Shown here piece after piece: positions 36,952 to 49,944 of a stretch of 64,000 nucleotides of DNA. Made by a program: the position numbers and the translations under genes. This DNA comes from Owenia fusiformis (Eukaryota; Annelida; Polychaeta; Sabellida; Oweniidae): contig CAIIXF020000011.1 of the NCBI GenBank assembly GCA_903813345.2, forward strand, positions 35,128,166-35,192,165, given 5' to 3'. How positions within the stretch are numbered: the first letter of the stretch is position 1; each line of letters starts with the position of its first letter. A model generated the notes under the pieces. That model did not search any database. It saw only the letters and a list, made by a program, of their open reading frames with translations, and was not told the origin of the DNA.

Positions 36952-37579
36952 TCAAGTCCACCATCTCGACCCTCTACCTTCCTTTTCAGAACTGTGGTGT
37001 AATTTTACTTTATACACGTATATTTGATTTGAAAGTAGGACAAATTGTTATCTTAAGGGTTGTTTAAGTAATTCTTATCTATGTTCTTAACATTTAACTT
37101 TTATTCTTTGCATTTGACAACATAAAAGGTCGATTCAAAGATTATGCGAACGACTTCAATATATGCTATGTTTATCAAAACACATTTTGCTATATTAATG
37201 AAATATATAGCTACCTTAGGAGCTACTGCAATATGCATCGAATTACTTTTTAATTAGTTACCATTAAAAGTACGAAAATTGTGCCGTAACGTATGTGCTG
37301 AGACTTAAAAATGAATCCTTCAAATTATATTTTTATTTCAGTTATATGGAGATCATAAGTCGAGGTCATGCGTTAAATTAACAGTCAATGTACAGTGGTC
37401 TGGCGATATGATTTCTTGTAATTTTAGTGTTACTCGGTTATAGAGACAAATCAAAATTCAAAATTTGACAGATCTGAATTCGAAATATTCCAGAAAATAA
37501 GTCAGTATAACCCACCTTTAAAAATAAAACAACACGCATTGACTAGCTATTTCAAATCAACAATACTATAAGTTATTGA

Positions 37580-38497
37580 ATGATTTGAAGCTGCAATACA
37601 GGATATATTATGTTTGTGAAATTTTGTATTGGAACGAGACGAAGTCGAGTGCCAAGACAGAATATCGAGACAGAATATCACATCATTTTGAGTGATATCA
37701 TTTATATCGCCGAGTTGATATCAAATATCAACACGAGTGAGCGAAGCGAATGAGTGTTGATATTTGATATCTACGAGGCGATAAAATGATATCACGAGAA
37801 ATTATGTGATATTGGGTTTATCCCATGATTACAATCACCTTGTGATGTTCTGACCCAATTTCCAGGACATTGGCAGACAATATAAACTAGAAATTAGAAT
37901 ATCAATTGAATGTTTGAAACACTTTATTTTATCAATTTAAAGTAAATAAAATGAACATGTAAACATTGTTTCGTCCCCTTTATGTCAGCTTTATAACAGT
38001 ATATGTGACTATGACGAGTCACTGCTCACTACTAGCCTCCCCCTGCCGAGAGGTCTTATTATATGAATGTGATTGAACTGGTGGGACCATAATATTAAAA
38101 GTTCCTCCAGAAATGTTGGCATTCTGGAATAGTGATCCTAAATTAACGGACCTTTTTTCTCAAAAGATAATAAATTATCTGACCTAATTTCCAACAATAT
38201 TGTGGCGCGAAATGCAAATGTGATATCACACGGATATGCGTGAGATAAACGATATCACACGCATATGAGTTTGATAAACGATTTCTGGAAAATAGCACAC
38301 GGATTTCAATAATATCAGAAATATCAATAGCAGTTATTGTACAGATAACACATTAATCGTGGGATTTATCAGGATATATTCTGTCTCGATATTCTGTATT
38401 CTCGATATTCTGTATTCACAAGATAAAAACGTTATTGAATGATTTGAAGTGCAATACACCTGTATTGCACTTCAAATCATTCAATAACGTTTTTATC
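37580..38497. mobile_element. Foldback elements with GATATCA-rich hairpins
   Basis: Nested inverted repeats: GACAGAATATCGAGACAGAATATCAC (37660) pairs with its inverse near 38375-38400; GAGTGATATCATTT-ATATCGCC-GTTGATATCAAATATCAACAC (37690) pairs within 120 bases. The region ends in a perfect palindrome at 38422-38497, part of which recurs at 37572-37605. Confidence 0.65.
38422..38497. repeat. Perfect palindrome, 37-bp arms, 2-bp spacer
   Basis: Left arm 38422-38458 (GATAAAAACGTTATTGAATG on) is exactly inverted in 38461-38497, separated by CC. Such sequences extrude cruciforms and are often unstable. Confidence 0.92.
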
Positions 38498-38994
38498 GTG
38501 TGATTCTCTGTATTGCTACTGAGAGTGTCCCCTCCGTACCAATATTTTCTGTATTGCGACGGAGATGATCAACCGGGACAACCTCAGTAGCAATACAGAT
38601 TGGTACAGCACAAGAACTGATCAATCAGAGGGGTTCATTTTACAGATCATACGATAACGATTTGTACAGCACAAGAATTGACCAATCAGAGAGCTTCATT
38701 TCACAAATCATAAGATAAAATACTTTATTCCATAGTTAGCATGATATTCATAGGATAACATGTGAAAATAAAAACGGTATTTTTGTAATCAGTGGTAAAA
38801 TATGATATTTTTGACAAATTTTCACTTAACCATAGCATACGGTTTTTAGCCATGACATGCGGTGCCCTATGCGATGGTTTATGGATTTTTGCTTCTTCAG
38901 ACTCAAAACGAGGCTTAGTGTCAACATCACCGGATCGTTTGAAAAATTCGAATTAAATGACTTAATTTTCGACGATTCTGATGATGACTTTAAC

Positions 38995-39445
38995 TATGGA
39001 ATAAAAAGATCATCCTATGATTTACTCGTGATATGATTTTAATCCACTCATTGATATTAATATCTGCACTCTCTCGCTACGCTCGCTCGTGCAGATATCA
39101 TATCCATTCGTGGATAAAAATCATATCACTCATAAATCATAGGATATCCTCTATTTATTCCATAATAATATGTTTTCCCCGGGAAAATAAAATTGATATT
39201 CAAAAAAAAATCAGCAAAAATCCCGCATCAGAACTATTCCCGGTAATTACTTTAGTGTTATTAATCATTTATATTTTTAATTAAAACTTGTTAATAAAAG
39301 TTGCAAATGCTATATAACAAATTGTGTTTTATGTTACAATCATTGAGTGATGACATACAAAAATTGAAAATAAATACGTTTTAGAAAATTATTATAGAAT
39401 AAATAGGTTATTGGTGGTCGTGATGAAATATGAATTTTTATGTAT
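38995..39445. mobile_element. Hairpin element, inverse copy of 18330-18775
   Basis: Shares TTATTCCATAATAATATGTTTTCCCCGGGAAAATAA and TTTAGAAAATTATTATAGAATAAATAGG with the 18.3-kb copy in opposite orientation. It starts with its own palindrome (AATATCTGCACTCTCTCGC and GCGAGCG-TGCAGATAT) near 39058-39100. Confidence 0.68.
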
Positions 39446-39864
39446 GTACTTTTGCTTTCAAAAACATATTCATTTTATCTGTATCAAAAATGTAAAACTA
39501 TGAGATCATATGCAATACGTGAATCGCTATTGTAAATTGTAGCTGTGTCTGAACAATATATTGGTGTATTCATCGTTAATAATTCACTCCCATTACTGTA
39601 CTAAAGTTGTCATCAAATATTAAAGCAATCTAAAAAGAGCGAAGTTCAGTATAATGACAGTTTAATGACTATTTGAAAAATATCACGTATATAGTTTATG
39701 TGCCAGGCCTTTAAGTAGGTAACTTATGAGGGTTGTAATTTGTTTGAAGAACACTTTTACAACGGTTCAATATGAATATAGAACAGGGTGTAATGTTCAA
39801 TTATGAACATTAGAACATTAAATTTTTTGTGTCTCATTACTCCTTCTTAAACTTTTCTTCTTAA

Positions 39865-40326
39865 AGGGTGACGCATATCGTTTAGCAAATCGAACGCTCG
39901 TTTCTGGTGTTGCTCACCATTTAGTATAAAAGGCTCGATCCCGGAATAATAGTACAATAACGTCATTTCTAAGGGCGATATAGTGAAATATTTGACCAAG
40001 GGCCAAAGGCCCAAGGTCCAATATTTCACTATATCGCTCGCAGAAATGACGTTATTAGTATTATTACCACCGTTAACGACCAGGACTGAAACAGCAAGAA
40101 AATCTTACGCATTGAACGATATCTAATTTCCCGGGGAAAATTGCCGGTCCAGAATATATTCTAGACCGGTCCATATGGACCACCACTATGACGTCACACA
40201 TTTCTCAGGTCGATATAGTAAAATAAACGCCTCCTAAACTTGCACTAAAACCCCTAGAACTGGCCCGGCAAGGTGGTAATAATACTCAAGGGTTCAAAGG
40301 CTCGACGTCGTTGTGTCAACACCTCT
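39865..40326. mobile_element. Dispersed repeat interrupted by a palindromic insertion
   Basis: The outer part (AAAGGGTGACGCATATCGTTTAGC and GTTGTGTCAACACCTC) matches, inverted, the uninterrupted copy at 54125-54260. Here a ~325-base palindromic element (AGTACAATAACGTCATTTC to GCAAGGTGGT, 39949-40272) splits it at GGAATAAT/AATAATACTC, with AATAAT repeated at both borders. Confidence 0.8.
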
Positions 40327-41283
40327 AACTTTTATATAACATTGGTACAGTATAGATCGTCACACATTTATAAAAGAGAGATTTTCATTTTATACGGGAA
40401 GCTTGTCGGAACCCTTTAAATCCCTAAAGTTCATATTTCATTTCGAGACATGTAGATAGCCTACATCTCAACTCATCTTTATTCTTACATATTGTGTTCA
40501 ACAACATTTTGAGGTTTAAGATAACGTTACGTCTAAAGTGCTTAGTTTAAAGGTTCATAGTACGTAAACGGGAACGTAAAGGTTTGCGTTTGTGGTTCAC
40601 GTCATAAAAAGTCGTCTTGCTTAACCTCACTATTATTTATAATTGACCTTCAATGTGACTGTATAAAACAGACTGTAAGGTGCTGTCCTCTGTAAATAGA
40701 GATAACAACGTTTTTTCATGGTTATTGGATAATAAAAATTGAAATAGAATGATGAATTGAACTCTGGAGTTAGATATACTTTGGAGGAAGATATACTTTA
40801 TAGTAGGAACGAAGGATCCCAATGCAACCGAGAGATATAATTTTTTTTATTTTGATTTTGAACTTTTCAAATAATGTTGACCCCCCCCCCCCCCACTAGG
40901 ACACACCCCTATTAGAGGATTTTTCTTTATTTCTTCAGGATCATTTATATTTTTTGTAAATGACGAACAGAGAAATAACATTAATTAATCATTTTAAGAA
41001 ATATTCATGCAGATAGCTCTTATGAAACGTGAATAATAGCAAAAAGTGGGTACCTCAGGGGGCAAAATTATGAGCTGTTTTCATACAATTTTTAATGTAT
41101 AGTTTTAGAAGGCAATCCCAGGTGGAGATAAAATTTTATAAAGAGCTTGGGAGTGGACCTAGTGATCGTGAAAAAATTGAAGTCTTTGCTTCCCTAGTGA
41201 CCGAGAAAAAAATTATGCATTTTTCAAAAATTGATATTTAAGACAGACGCTATTTTAATTTTGTATGTGTTCACAGAATTGAT

Positions 41284-43544
41284 TTAAAAGTCAATCAGAG
41301 GTCCGAAAAGACGATTATTTGTGTCCTCGTCTGTGTAATTTAGATTATAATCAAGAGCTGCATCTGCGTATTTCTTCTGAGAAATCTTCCCATCATGGTC
41401 AGTATCCATGTAGTCAAACTGTAGCCTTGCTAGACCTGGATCAAGGTCTATAGCCTTCCACCAGTGCATGTACTCGGAGACACTAATGAAACCATCAGAA
41501 TTGAAATCGAGACTATACAATTAAAGATTATGATATAATGATCAGATGCTTTTTACCACAAAGTCTTATGAATGAAGATTCTTAATGTTTTCGTACTTAT
41601 TTGGAAGCATAAACTAAATATTTTTCGTTCTTTATTTTCCAAAAACTAATACAATGGAACTTTTTGTGTTATCAATTGGACAATTTCGATCACTCGATCT
41701 CTTCCCTATATCCTAGAAAAAATAATAATCCTACAAAAGAAAAAATTTCCGTCAAACAATCCCAATTGTACATGTCATCTTAAATTCTTTTTAAATCAAC
41801 GTTTACCTCAAACATTTTGACATGGAATTTTTCCAAATTCTTTTTATTTTTTTGACTTTTTACAGCTGTCCAAGAGTCAACAACTTGTTCATGCCATGGT
41901 TTTGACCAGTAACCAGGTAGCACATCTCCCATGCCAGAATAAAAATCTCTGATGAATTGTACAACTTTACTCGATGCAGGGTCTTTCAGATTTGCTGAAA
42001 TGGCAATACATTCCCAGATATAACGAACTATATTCCAAGGAGGTACTATTCACACATTCAGCGTTGACCAAATTTTGTAGAGCGTCATTTAGTGCCCCGC
42101 ATAAGTGTTTGTTGTAACTGTAGAAATGTATCCAAAATGTGGTTGCTCGTGAGATGCATTCTTTAACTGACTTTGTACAATTTTACGATATTTATTTTAT
42201 GTTATCTTATTTCTCGATTTATTTTATTCAGAGACTTAAGTTATAATGAAAAAGGAGTTTGTTGAAATATTTGAATTTCCCGAAATTTACCATTGTATTT
42301 ATATATACTATAACCAAATTGATAATCTAAACAAGGTTCGGTAGAGATAGAGACACGCATGACCCCGTTTTGTACAAGCTTTCGGAGATAACCTTATTGC
42401 ATTTAGTTGCCGATGTTCACATGTGAGAAAAAGTACTTTTTCTTAAGTATTCATTTAAGAGATTTGTGTTACTCATATATGGGCCCACGTAAGCATTGAT
42501 TCTCGATTTGATAACGCAAAGCAAAGTAGCTTATCATCAGAAAAAAGCATTCTGCATTGCCCTAATCTTCCCGTCCTAAATTATGAAAAAAGTGTCCTGC
42601 TTTGCCCTAATCTTCCCGTCCTAAATTATGAAAAAAGTGTCCTGCATTGCCCTAATCTTCCCGTCCTAAATTATGAAAAAGTGTCCTGCTTTGCCCAAAT
42701 CTTCCCATCCTAAATTATGAAAAAGTGTCCTGCTTTGCCCTAATCTTCCCGTCCTAAATTATGAAAAAGTGTCCTGCTTTGCCCTAATCTCACCGTCCTA
42801 CATTATGAAAAAGTGTCCTGCTTTGCCCAAATCTTCCCGTCCTAAATTATGAAAAAAGTGTCCTGCTTTGCCCTAATCTTCCCGTCCTAAATTATGAAAA
42901 AGTGTCCTGCTTTGCCCAAATCTTCCCGTCCTAAATTATGAAAAGTGTCCTGCTTTGCCCAAATCTTCCCGTCCTAAATTATGAAAAAAGTGTCCTGCTT
43001 TGCCCAAATCTTCCCGTCCTAAATTATGAAAAGTGTCCTGCTTTGCCCTAATCTTCCCGTCCTAAATTATGAAATAACGAATAAAAAATGCGCGCTGCTT
43101 CCGTTGCATCATAGTCGACTCAGTAATGTATTTGCACTTGTATTCATCAAATTATTCTTTATCAAAAATTATCCTGATTCTATTACAAATGGTGGTGTGT
43201 GCCTACCTGATTTTATAATGCGATCCGCTATTTTCATGACGTCTTCATATGTCTCCACTCCATCTTTGTCAATGTCAAACGCAAAAACAATTGTTATTAT
43301 CTTCCTAGCCCAGATGCGTGGAATGTCTTTAATCTGAACAGAATTACTTTCTTTAAAATGTGAAAATATTAAATTATGGTTCCAATTAATCTGTTCTCCA
43401 CATTGGTGAGCTAAATTGTTCAAAGGGCATTGGATAGATGACTTTCGCCCAAAACAATTAGGACTTGAAATATTTGAAGCCTTTCCTGAAAAAAATCGAG
43501 CAGCACTATGAATTTTAGCTTACCTGGTGTCTTTTGGAGTCCAT
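41284..43544 (-). CDS. Sarcoplasmic calcium-binding protein-like EF-hand protein
   Basis: Cytosolic Ca2+-buffer type EF-hand protein. Exons on the minus strand: 43544-43524 (MDSKRHQ), 43333-43207, 41994-41807 and 41512-41284. Visible EF loops: DIDKDGVETYED in exon 2, DFNSDGFISVSEY and DTDHDGKISQKKY in exon 4; the middle exon has the Trp-rich region (GYWSKPWHEQ, DSWTAVK) where the second, often degenerate, hand sits. The C-terminus NRLFGPLIDF carries the LFGPL signature of invertebrate SCPs, and the length (~188 residues) fits. One problem: exon 3 ends in phase 0 while the only acceptor for exon 4 needs phase 2, so the sum (565) is one base off. A run of seven A's in exon 3 is the likely sequencing or assembly culprit; a real frameshift or non-canonical splice is possible. 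Confidence 0.8.
42549..43072 (+). repeat. ~43-bp minisatellite, about 12 copies, in an SCP intron
   Basis: Unit GTCCTGCTTTGCCCTAATCTTCCCGTCCTAAATTATGAAAAA with variable A-run length (3-6) and CCCTAATC/CCCAAATC variants. Located between exons 2 and 3 of the calcium-binding protein gene. Confidence 0.92.
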
Positions 43545-43920
43545 AGTCACAGTCGCATAATGTTGCAGTCTATTCAATAACTTATACACTGGTTAAAGTT
43601 AAATGGTTTGTGTTTTCTTTACGCAGGGCACAGGATGGGAAGAAAGTTTTTTTGCATGGTGGTGTCCTATATGTAGTACTGAAAATGATTCATAAAAACA
43701 AATTAATCAATAATTACTTTTTAACACTATTACAGTACGGATAGAGATGTAATAAAGTGGCAGAAAAAAAATATTTACCTTATACTTAAAAAACAACTGC
43801 AAAGCTGGTGTTTTGACCCAGAATGAAACTGTCGACCCCAGAAATGTTGCTAATTTCTACCTTACATCTAACGGTGATGTGACACTGTAATTATCTTATG
43901 AGGCGTCAAAAGAATTAAAA

Positions 43921-46519
43921 AGAGCACGTAAGATATGGCAAGCCATTTTCAAAGGGCTATATCTTTAGTTCGAAGAATAATTTAACCACAAAACCAAATG
44001 GTTCTGTTAGATCCATGTCTTATCTTCAATAAATGACATTAGGATGATAATCAAGTTGATTGGATTATCTCTTAAGCTGTCCCTAATCCACCCATCCTCA
44101 CCAATTTTCCCTAATTCAGATGCAATTTTCACCAAAAATGCAGGCCTTTTTAATAATTTCTAGTGCAAAGTTATATTGAACTTTCAGACATGATTTAAAC
44201 TGTAAAGGGGAAAAGCTTTTTGGTATTTTTTGTGATTTTTTTCGTATTTTTCTGATATTTTAAAGTGCTTCATATTAATATTATACAATAACAAAATAGA
44301 GGGCAGCTAAGTGTCATAAATAATTTGTTTGTTACACTGTTTCAAACACTCGGATAGTGATCAGCGTTGTGGATTATAATCCTGTATTTTACCTTGTATT
44401 GTTTGTGTATAAAACAGTTGTGTCATTCACGTAGAGCTATTTATATACTGAATAGTTCTTTGTAATTACATGTGCCTGGTTTTGGCTATTCAACCTAGAT
44501 TCTTTGTTTGGGCAGGCTGAAATGAATAAGTGTGAAAATAAAATGAATTACAGGGTGAGGCACAAATGTCATCCAAAGAAATGTTATTAACTCATTTATC
44601 CAGTATGAGTTGAAATCATATTTAGTTAATTTTACCATGTGAAATCTTTTTGCATTTTACCATGTTTCATGGGTCCGTTCCTCAAGGTCACAATTCTATG
44701 GCCATTCTACAAATTTCAGCCTCGTCCCTTCAGGCAGACCTGCACTGGTCGGTTGAGGTTGTAAGTTCACCGTCACAGAAATTGTTCTCCTACTTGTTGT
44801 AGGGGTTGACATTATCTCAGAGATAGCCCGTAGTCATGAGATGAGGCTGGCATTTTGGACCATGTTTCGTTTTATAGCCATAAAATACCGACTATTTGGG
44901 CAGGGCCAATTAAACTTAGTAAAATGAAAGAACATTAAACAAGGTTTTATTATGCGAAATAACATTTTAACAGATGCGGAATTTGTTTGGGCTACATTTT
45001 TGGCTCACTCGGTATTAGACTGCACTTTGATAGTATTCATGATGTCATATGTTGGGTAAAAGGCGATGATTTAACCTACTTTTGATGGCAAATTCATTTT
45101 TATATGAATGAAATACTGGCAGGTACTATTTATATTTAATGAGCCATGAAATAGTAGGTTGATCTGGCAGTTGTTAGTTGAATTCGCGAATACTACTTGT
45201 AATGGGGTTTCAAAGCCCGTGGTCACCTATGTAGAATTGAACTCTTCAAAGGGTGTATCATGCCCCAAGTACGCGGGTACGTGGGTACGAGGTATAAGGT
45301 TTTTCATACAAAGCCCAAAGTATTGACTGAGAATATAGAGTGATCGAGTGACAATATCATAATTACACAAGGCCATATACCTATTGTCAAAGGGTAAAAC
45401 CCAACACATTAAACTGTTTATTCCATAAAAATCCCAATCAGCAAAAACAATCCAATGAAATTTGAAATGAACAAAAAATGCAACAAATGTTTGGCCAAAC
45501 CATTGGAGAAAATTATTATTTGCATGTACTCTGTATACAGTGGTACCTGTATCAATACCTTCTACATATAACACTATTCGAAAGATCATTTACAGCAAAC
45601 CCCTTTACAGAAGGCACTTTCGAAACACCCTATATGATTGATGATAAAGAAAGATACACATGGGAAGAGTTAATTCAAATAAGATGGTATTGAATCATGT
45701 TTGTTGAAACATCGCAAATGTGTAATATTTCAAATATTCATTTACACTATATAATTCAAATATATACTAGGTGTTAAACACATTTATGTTTTACTGTACA
45801 TACTTTACACGACACAGTCATGTTGACATATCCATGCTTATTTCTATAATACGCAATTAGGCAAAAATGAATACACAGGGTATTTCGCACTCACCCATGT
45901 AGAATATATCATGCCATCTATGGAACATATATAACTCTATCTATAAACATCATTGCATAGAATAGGGTACATCTAAATGTCGCTCTAAGTGACATCTTTT
46001 CATACACTTCACACTAAGGTCATGGCCTATGAGGTAAAAATGACAAATGGATTATCAGATAATGCTTATCTCATTTAGATCGTTTTTGTTCTTTTTGGAA
46101 ATCAATCATGTGACATAGCTCAATGTTTTCGTGCATTAATCTCATTAAAAATTGCTACTTTTAGGTCAAAAGTTCGGCCTAAATAAGTTATTGTTTTTGG
46201 ATTATCCTAATCCCAAAGTAATCAAGTTTTCCTTTTTAGAGGTAGATCATTCCTTACAATAAATTGTAATTTTGCCATAAAAGCTGAAATAAAATGCTGC
46301 ATTTTTGGTGAAAATTGCGTCCGAATTAGGGAAAATTGGTGAAGATGGTTAGATTAGGAACAGCTTAAGAGATAATCCATTCAACTTGATTATCATCCTA
46401 CTGTCATTTATTGAAGACAAGACATGGATCTAACAGAACCATTTGTTTTTGTAGTTAAAGTATTTTTAGAACTAAAGATATAGCTCTTTGAAAATGGCTT
46501 GCCATATCTTACGTGCTCC
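43921..46519. mobile_element. 2.6-kb inverted-repeat element, arms ~225 bp
   Basis: Left arm 43921-44155 (AGAGCACGTAAGATATGGCAAGCC, TTGGATTATCTCTTAAGC, CACCAATTTTCCCTAATTC) reappears inverted at 46298-46519. The arms share the TTGGATTATCT / AATCCACCCATC core with the 50.9-58.1-kb element, so the two belong to one family. Interior ORFs (45227-45589 -, 45478-45693 +) are unrecognised. Confidence 0.78.
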
Positions 46520-48329
46520 TTTCCGCAAAATACGATTTTGTAAAAAAAAACTTAATGGTTAATGAATGGCAAACTAAGGTAATACAAGATTTAAAAAAAT
46601 ACAAATTAGTTTCACATTTGCACAAAATTACTCATTATACACTAAATTGATTGAAATACCTGTCTAGTAATAGATGGATAGATTTAACTTTATTAGGCAA
46701 CAGTTTCAGCATTACACCAAATTAATGGTTGGTGTATCTCCCTTCGCCATGTTAACAGCAGCTATTCTTTTCAGATGGGACCTTAAATACACTTCAAATA
46801 GGGATGTGGACTTTTGTAATCCTCATGAAACCTTTTAAAGGCATTTTAGAAAAGTTTCCTCAGAGTATCTGCCAGCCTTTTTTCTAACTTAATATCCATC
46901 CTATCTTTGACGATGACACCCATATTTTTGGTCACATTCAGGTTAGGGCTATTTCCAGGATACTGAACTGAACTTCAATTTTGGCCATGGTATTTGGCAA
47001 ATCACTGTAACTTTGGATAAGCTTTAAAATTATAAATGACAAATACTACGGAGACTTTGGTATGTGTCTGCCTAGGTGGTTCCATACTTTCGGCACACCC
47101 TGTGTTAGACTAAAAATGTTAAACTAATGTTCATATTTGTTAACCTTACAACATAACAAAGACACGTTAAAATGTTTAGATGTTTAAATCCTAAATAAAA
47201 ACACAATGCGTTGCTGTGATATTTTAATTATATATCTCTTGAAAGTGTTGGTGATGCATCATCGTAAAGTGTTAGCTAACCGATGCTTAAGTACCATCGC
47301 ATAGCGTTTGTGATTTCAGTCTTGAAAGAGTAGATCACTAGACGTTGGAGGAGCACAATACTGTGTAACACTGGAGTTTTTTTTAGAAATACATCCTCAT
47401 ACATCTTTTTTCAAAATGCTTTTATTAGGATATTTATTTTATATTACGATCAAGTTGATAAACCGTCACGTACTCATATATTAAAGTGAAGTGTGATGGT
47501 GGTGCTCGGAGGTCTCTGGAGACGTTAACGCCACCATTTGTTAGTCTTGTATGGTGAAAACGTCATCACAACTCCAAGCGACTTAGTGGAAATAGTATTT
47601 CAATAAATTAATTTCAGAGGGTTTGACTTTGCTTATCGAGATCGAAACATTCGATGTCTGAGTCACAGCCCATGCGACCCTCTGTTAAATACGATATTCA
47701 TTTTTAATTTTTTAACGAATCCCCTCCCCGATCGGGTCACGTTTACTGTGTATGTAATAATGTACAAAAGTAATGTAATAAAGAAAATAATGCCCCCCCC
47801 CCCCTCCTATTGCAACATTTTGTCAATTAATAGTATTAGCTCGGAGCATCAACACACGTTTGATTGAAATAATTCAAATCAAAGTTCCAAATGAATAAAG
47901 ATAATGAAGGTTCTGTTTGATATTCGAGAACAAGAATTTGTCAAGTCAAAAATAGATTTCTAATATTTGATCCTGATTAGATGTATTTATTGATCCTTGT
48001 TTTTAAAACTACAGATGGTTCACTCAATTCTGAAGTAAACAAAAAATAATCCTATACACGATTACTTGGTTCCCATGATACTGCCTATAACCTATAATAC
48101 TCATTTATCAAAACAAATATTAATTAATCCGTCCTTCTGATTACATTTTGTTCCTTGACTCAAACTAAGCAAACCCCGATTACAGTTCTTAATTCTTCAC
48201 TTGAAACGATTTAGCCAACATGATACAATATGAAATTTGATTAATCATACATGTATAAAGCTTATTGTTATCAAAACCCATAAATGCTCACAATATAAAT
48301 ATAGTTTATTGATGGCCAATAACAGATAT

Positions 48330-48620
48330 CAGAGGCGTAGCCAGCTTTCAGTCAGGAGGGAGTGCGATTGCCAAAAATATTTCGGTTTTCAGTCGGGGGG
48401 TGCGATTGTGACATAAACAGGGGGTGCGATTATGACATAAACAAGCCAAAAATTATTTTTATATTTAATTTTACAAAAACTGGATGCAAGTTCCTTCCAA
48501 AGTGAGCTAGAAGCTTCAAATAAAAAGCATTTAAAAGCTCGTTGAATCCTCTTTCTAAGGGTTTGATTTTTATTGGTTTTCGCAACCCCCCCCCCCCCGT
48601 CCTCCTTGGCTACGCCTATG
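48330..48620. mobile_element. Non-autonomous hAT-like element (CAGAGGCGTAGCCAGC ends)
   Basis: Begins CAGAGGCGTAGCCAGC and ends TTGGCTACGCCTATG, the imperfect inverse. GATAT abuts both ends (48325-48329 and 48621-48625). CAGAGGCGTAGCCA-type ends are typical of hAT MITEs. Contains G- and C-homopolymer tracts. Confidence 0.72.
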
Positions 48621-48639
48621 GATATTTAGAAAGTTTCAA

Positions 48640-48930
48640 ATAAATAACTCAGCAACCAACCACGCAAGTAACCAACCAAGCAACCAAGCAAACGACCATC
48701 CAAGCAAGCAGGAAACTAAACAAGTAAAAAAGCAAACCATGCAACATACATATAAAGCAAGCAAACAACCGACAAACCAACCAAGCAAGTAGCTAATTAA
48801 ACTATAATGCAAGAAACCAAGGAAGCAGCAAAGCATTAAAGAAAGAATGTTAGCAAGTAAACGGCCAACCAAGCAATCAATCGTGCTAATAAACAAGAAA
48901 ACAAACAATCGACCATCCAAGCAACTAATT
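48640..48930 (+). repeat. Degenerate AACCAAGC simple-sequence region
   Basis: Runs of CAACCAAGCAAGTAACCAACC and variants, interrupted by A-rich stretches. The leucine/cysteine-rich frame on the other strand is an artefact of this composition. Confidence 0.8.
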
Positions 48931-49944
48931 AACATAATTCAATAAGATTAAAATTTAGCCTTGCGCACATCTGCTCTACGGTAATAATGAGTAATATAGA
49001 AAATGGATGGGAGGGGGTAGTGAACACACGGGATACTGAATTCTTCCTCTTAAACTTGAATTTCAGTGCTTGAATGAAGGCTTCCCTTAAACAGATTTAG
49101 GGAGTTTCACTACTAGTTTCACTGAGATTGAAGTTTTTCAATTGCCTTTGTTATAACATCTTATTTCAATACACTGGATATTATGTAAAAGTATTGATGT
49201 GTATTTCTTATTCCCGACAATCGAATTTCATATCAAACATCTAATTATAGTTTTACAGTGGTATCACAACGTTATTGCTTCAATAAATGCAACACATTTA
49301 CCAGATTTTAGATTGGACTTTCTACACGATGATAAAATATTTTCTTGGTGATATTCTTAAATTACTACTAATTAGTATAAACTATTGATTAAATTGCAGA
49401 AATCTGCTGCATGATAATTGCTAATGAAAAATCTCGAATCCTGGTAATTGAAGTTGGACAGCTAAATAAAATCTAACATTAAATGAAATTCTAAAAATGT
49501 GTTTCTTTTATTTTTGTTTGGTTGATAATGAATTAAAAAAATGATGTTTGAATAAAAAATTCAATTTCGCAAAAATTCATATTCTTTAGCGTGACAAAGG
49601 CTATAGTTTGTTTATTCAAGGATAATAATTGGAAGCGCTAGACGCATAAATGGCAGACGGTTCTTAATTGCTAATGAAAACAAAGCGATAATCAGTTGGG
49701 TGAATAATCACTTGACATAATAATCAGTTGGAATTTTTGCCATTGGCTACACATTAATAAGAATTGATTATCGTAATAACCAGTTAAAACACTGGTTATT
49801 GTTGATTAATAAGTCTCGATAATCAGCGATAACCACCAATAATAGTCTCGATAATAGGTTTTAACCAGATAATAATCATTTATTCACTGATTATTTGTGA
49901 TTAAAATTGTTTATATTTGGTCACTTCGCCCAGTGAACAGCATT

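Larger units (their letters stand above)
36952..41283. other. Repeat-rich intergenic region, no gene seen
   Basis: Upstream of the ankyrin-protease start and downstream of the calcium-binding protein gene. Filled with palindromic elements (listed separately), a 58-base direct duplication around GTACAGCACAAGAATTGACCAATCAGAG (38605-38720), and a C-tract near 40883. The promoter of the ankyrin-protease gene should lie here but no motif is convincing. Confidence 0.55.

Noticed and set aside
36311-37027. A 238-codon open frame on the + strand, rich in Ser, Arg and Ala-Pro-Cys repeats
   Set aside because: It is the antisense reading of the 102-bp ankyrin units; its repetitiveness follows from them and it has no domain of its own.
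45227-45589. A 120-codon minus-strand ORF inside the 43.9-46.5-kb element
   Set aside because: No recognised transposase or other motif, and an overlapping ORF on the other strand; kept only as a possible relic.
48636-48935. Leucine/cysteine-rich minus-strand ORF that looks like membrane helices
   Set aside because: Arises from the AACCAAGC simple-sequence tract; hydrophobicity is compositional.
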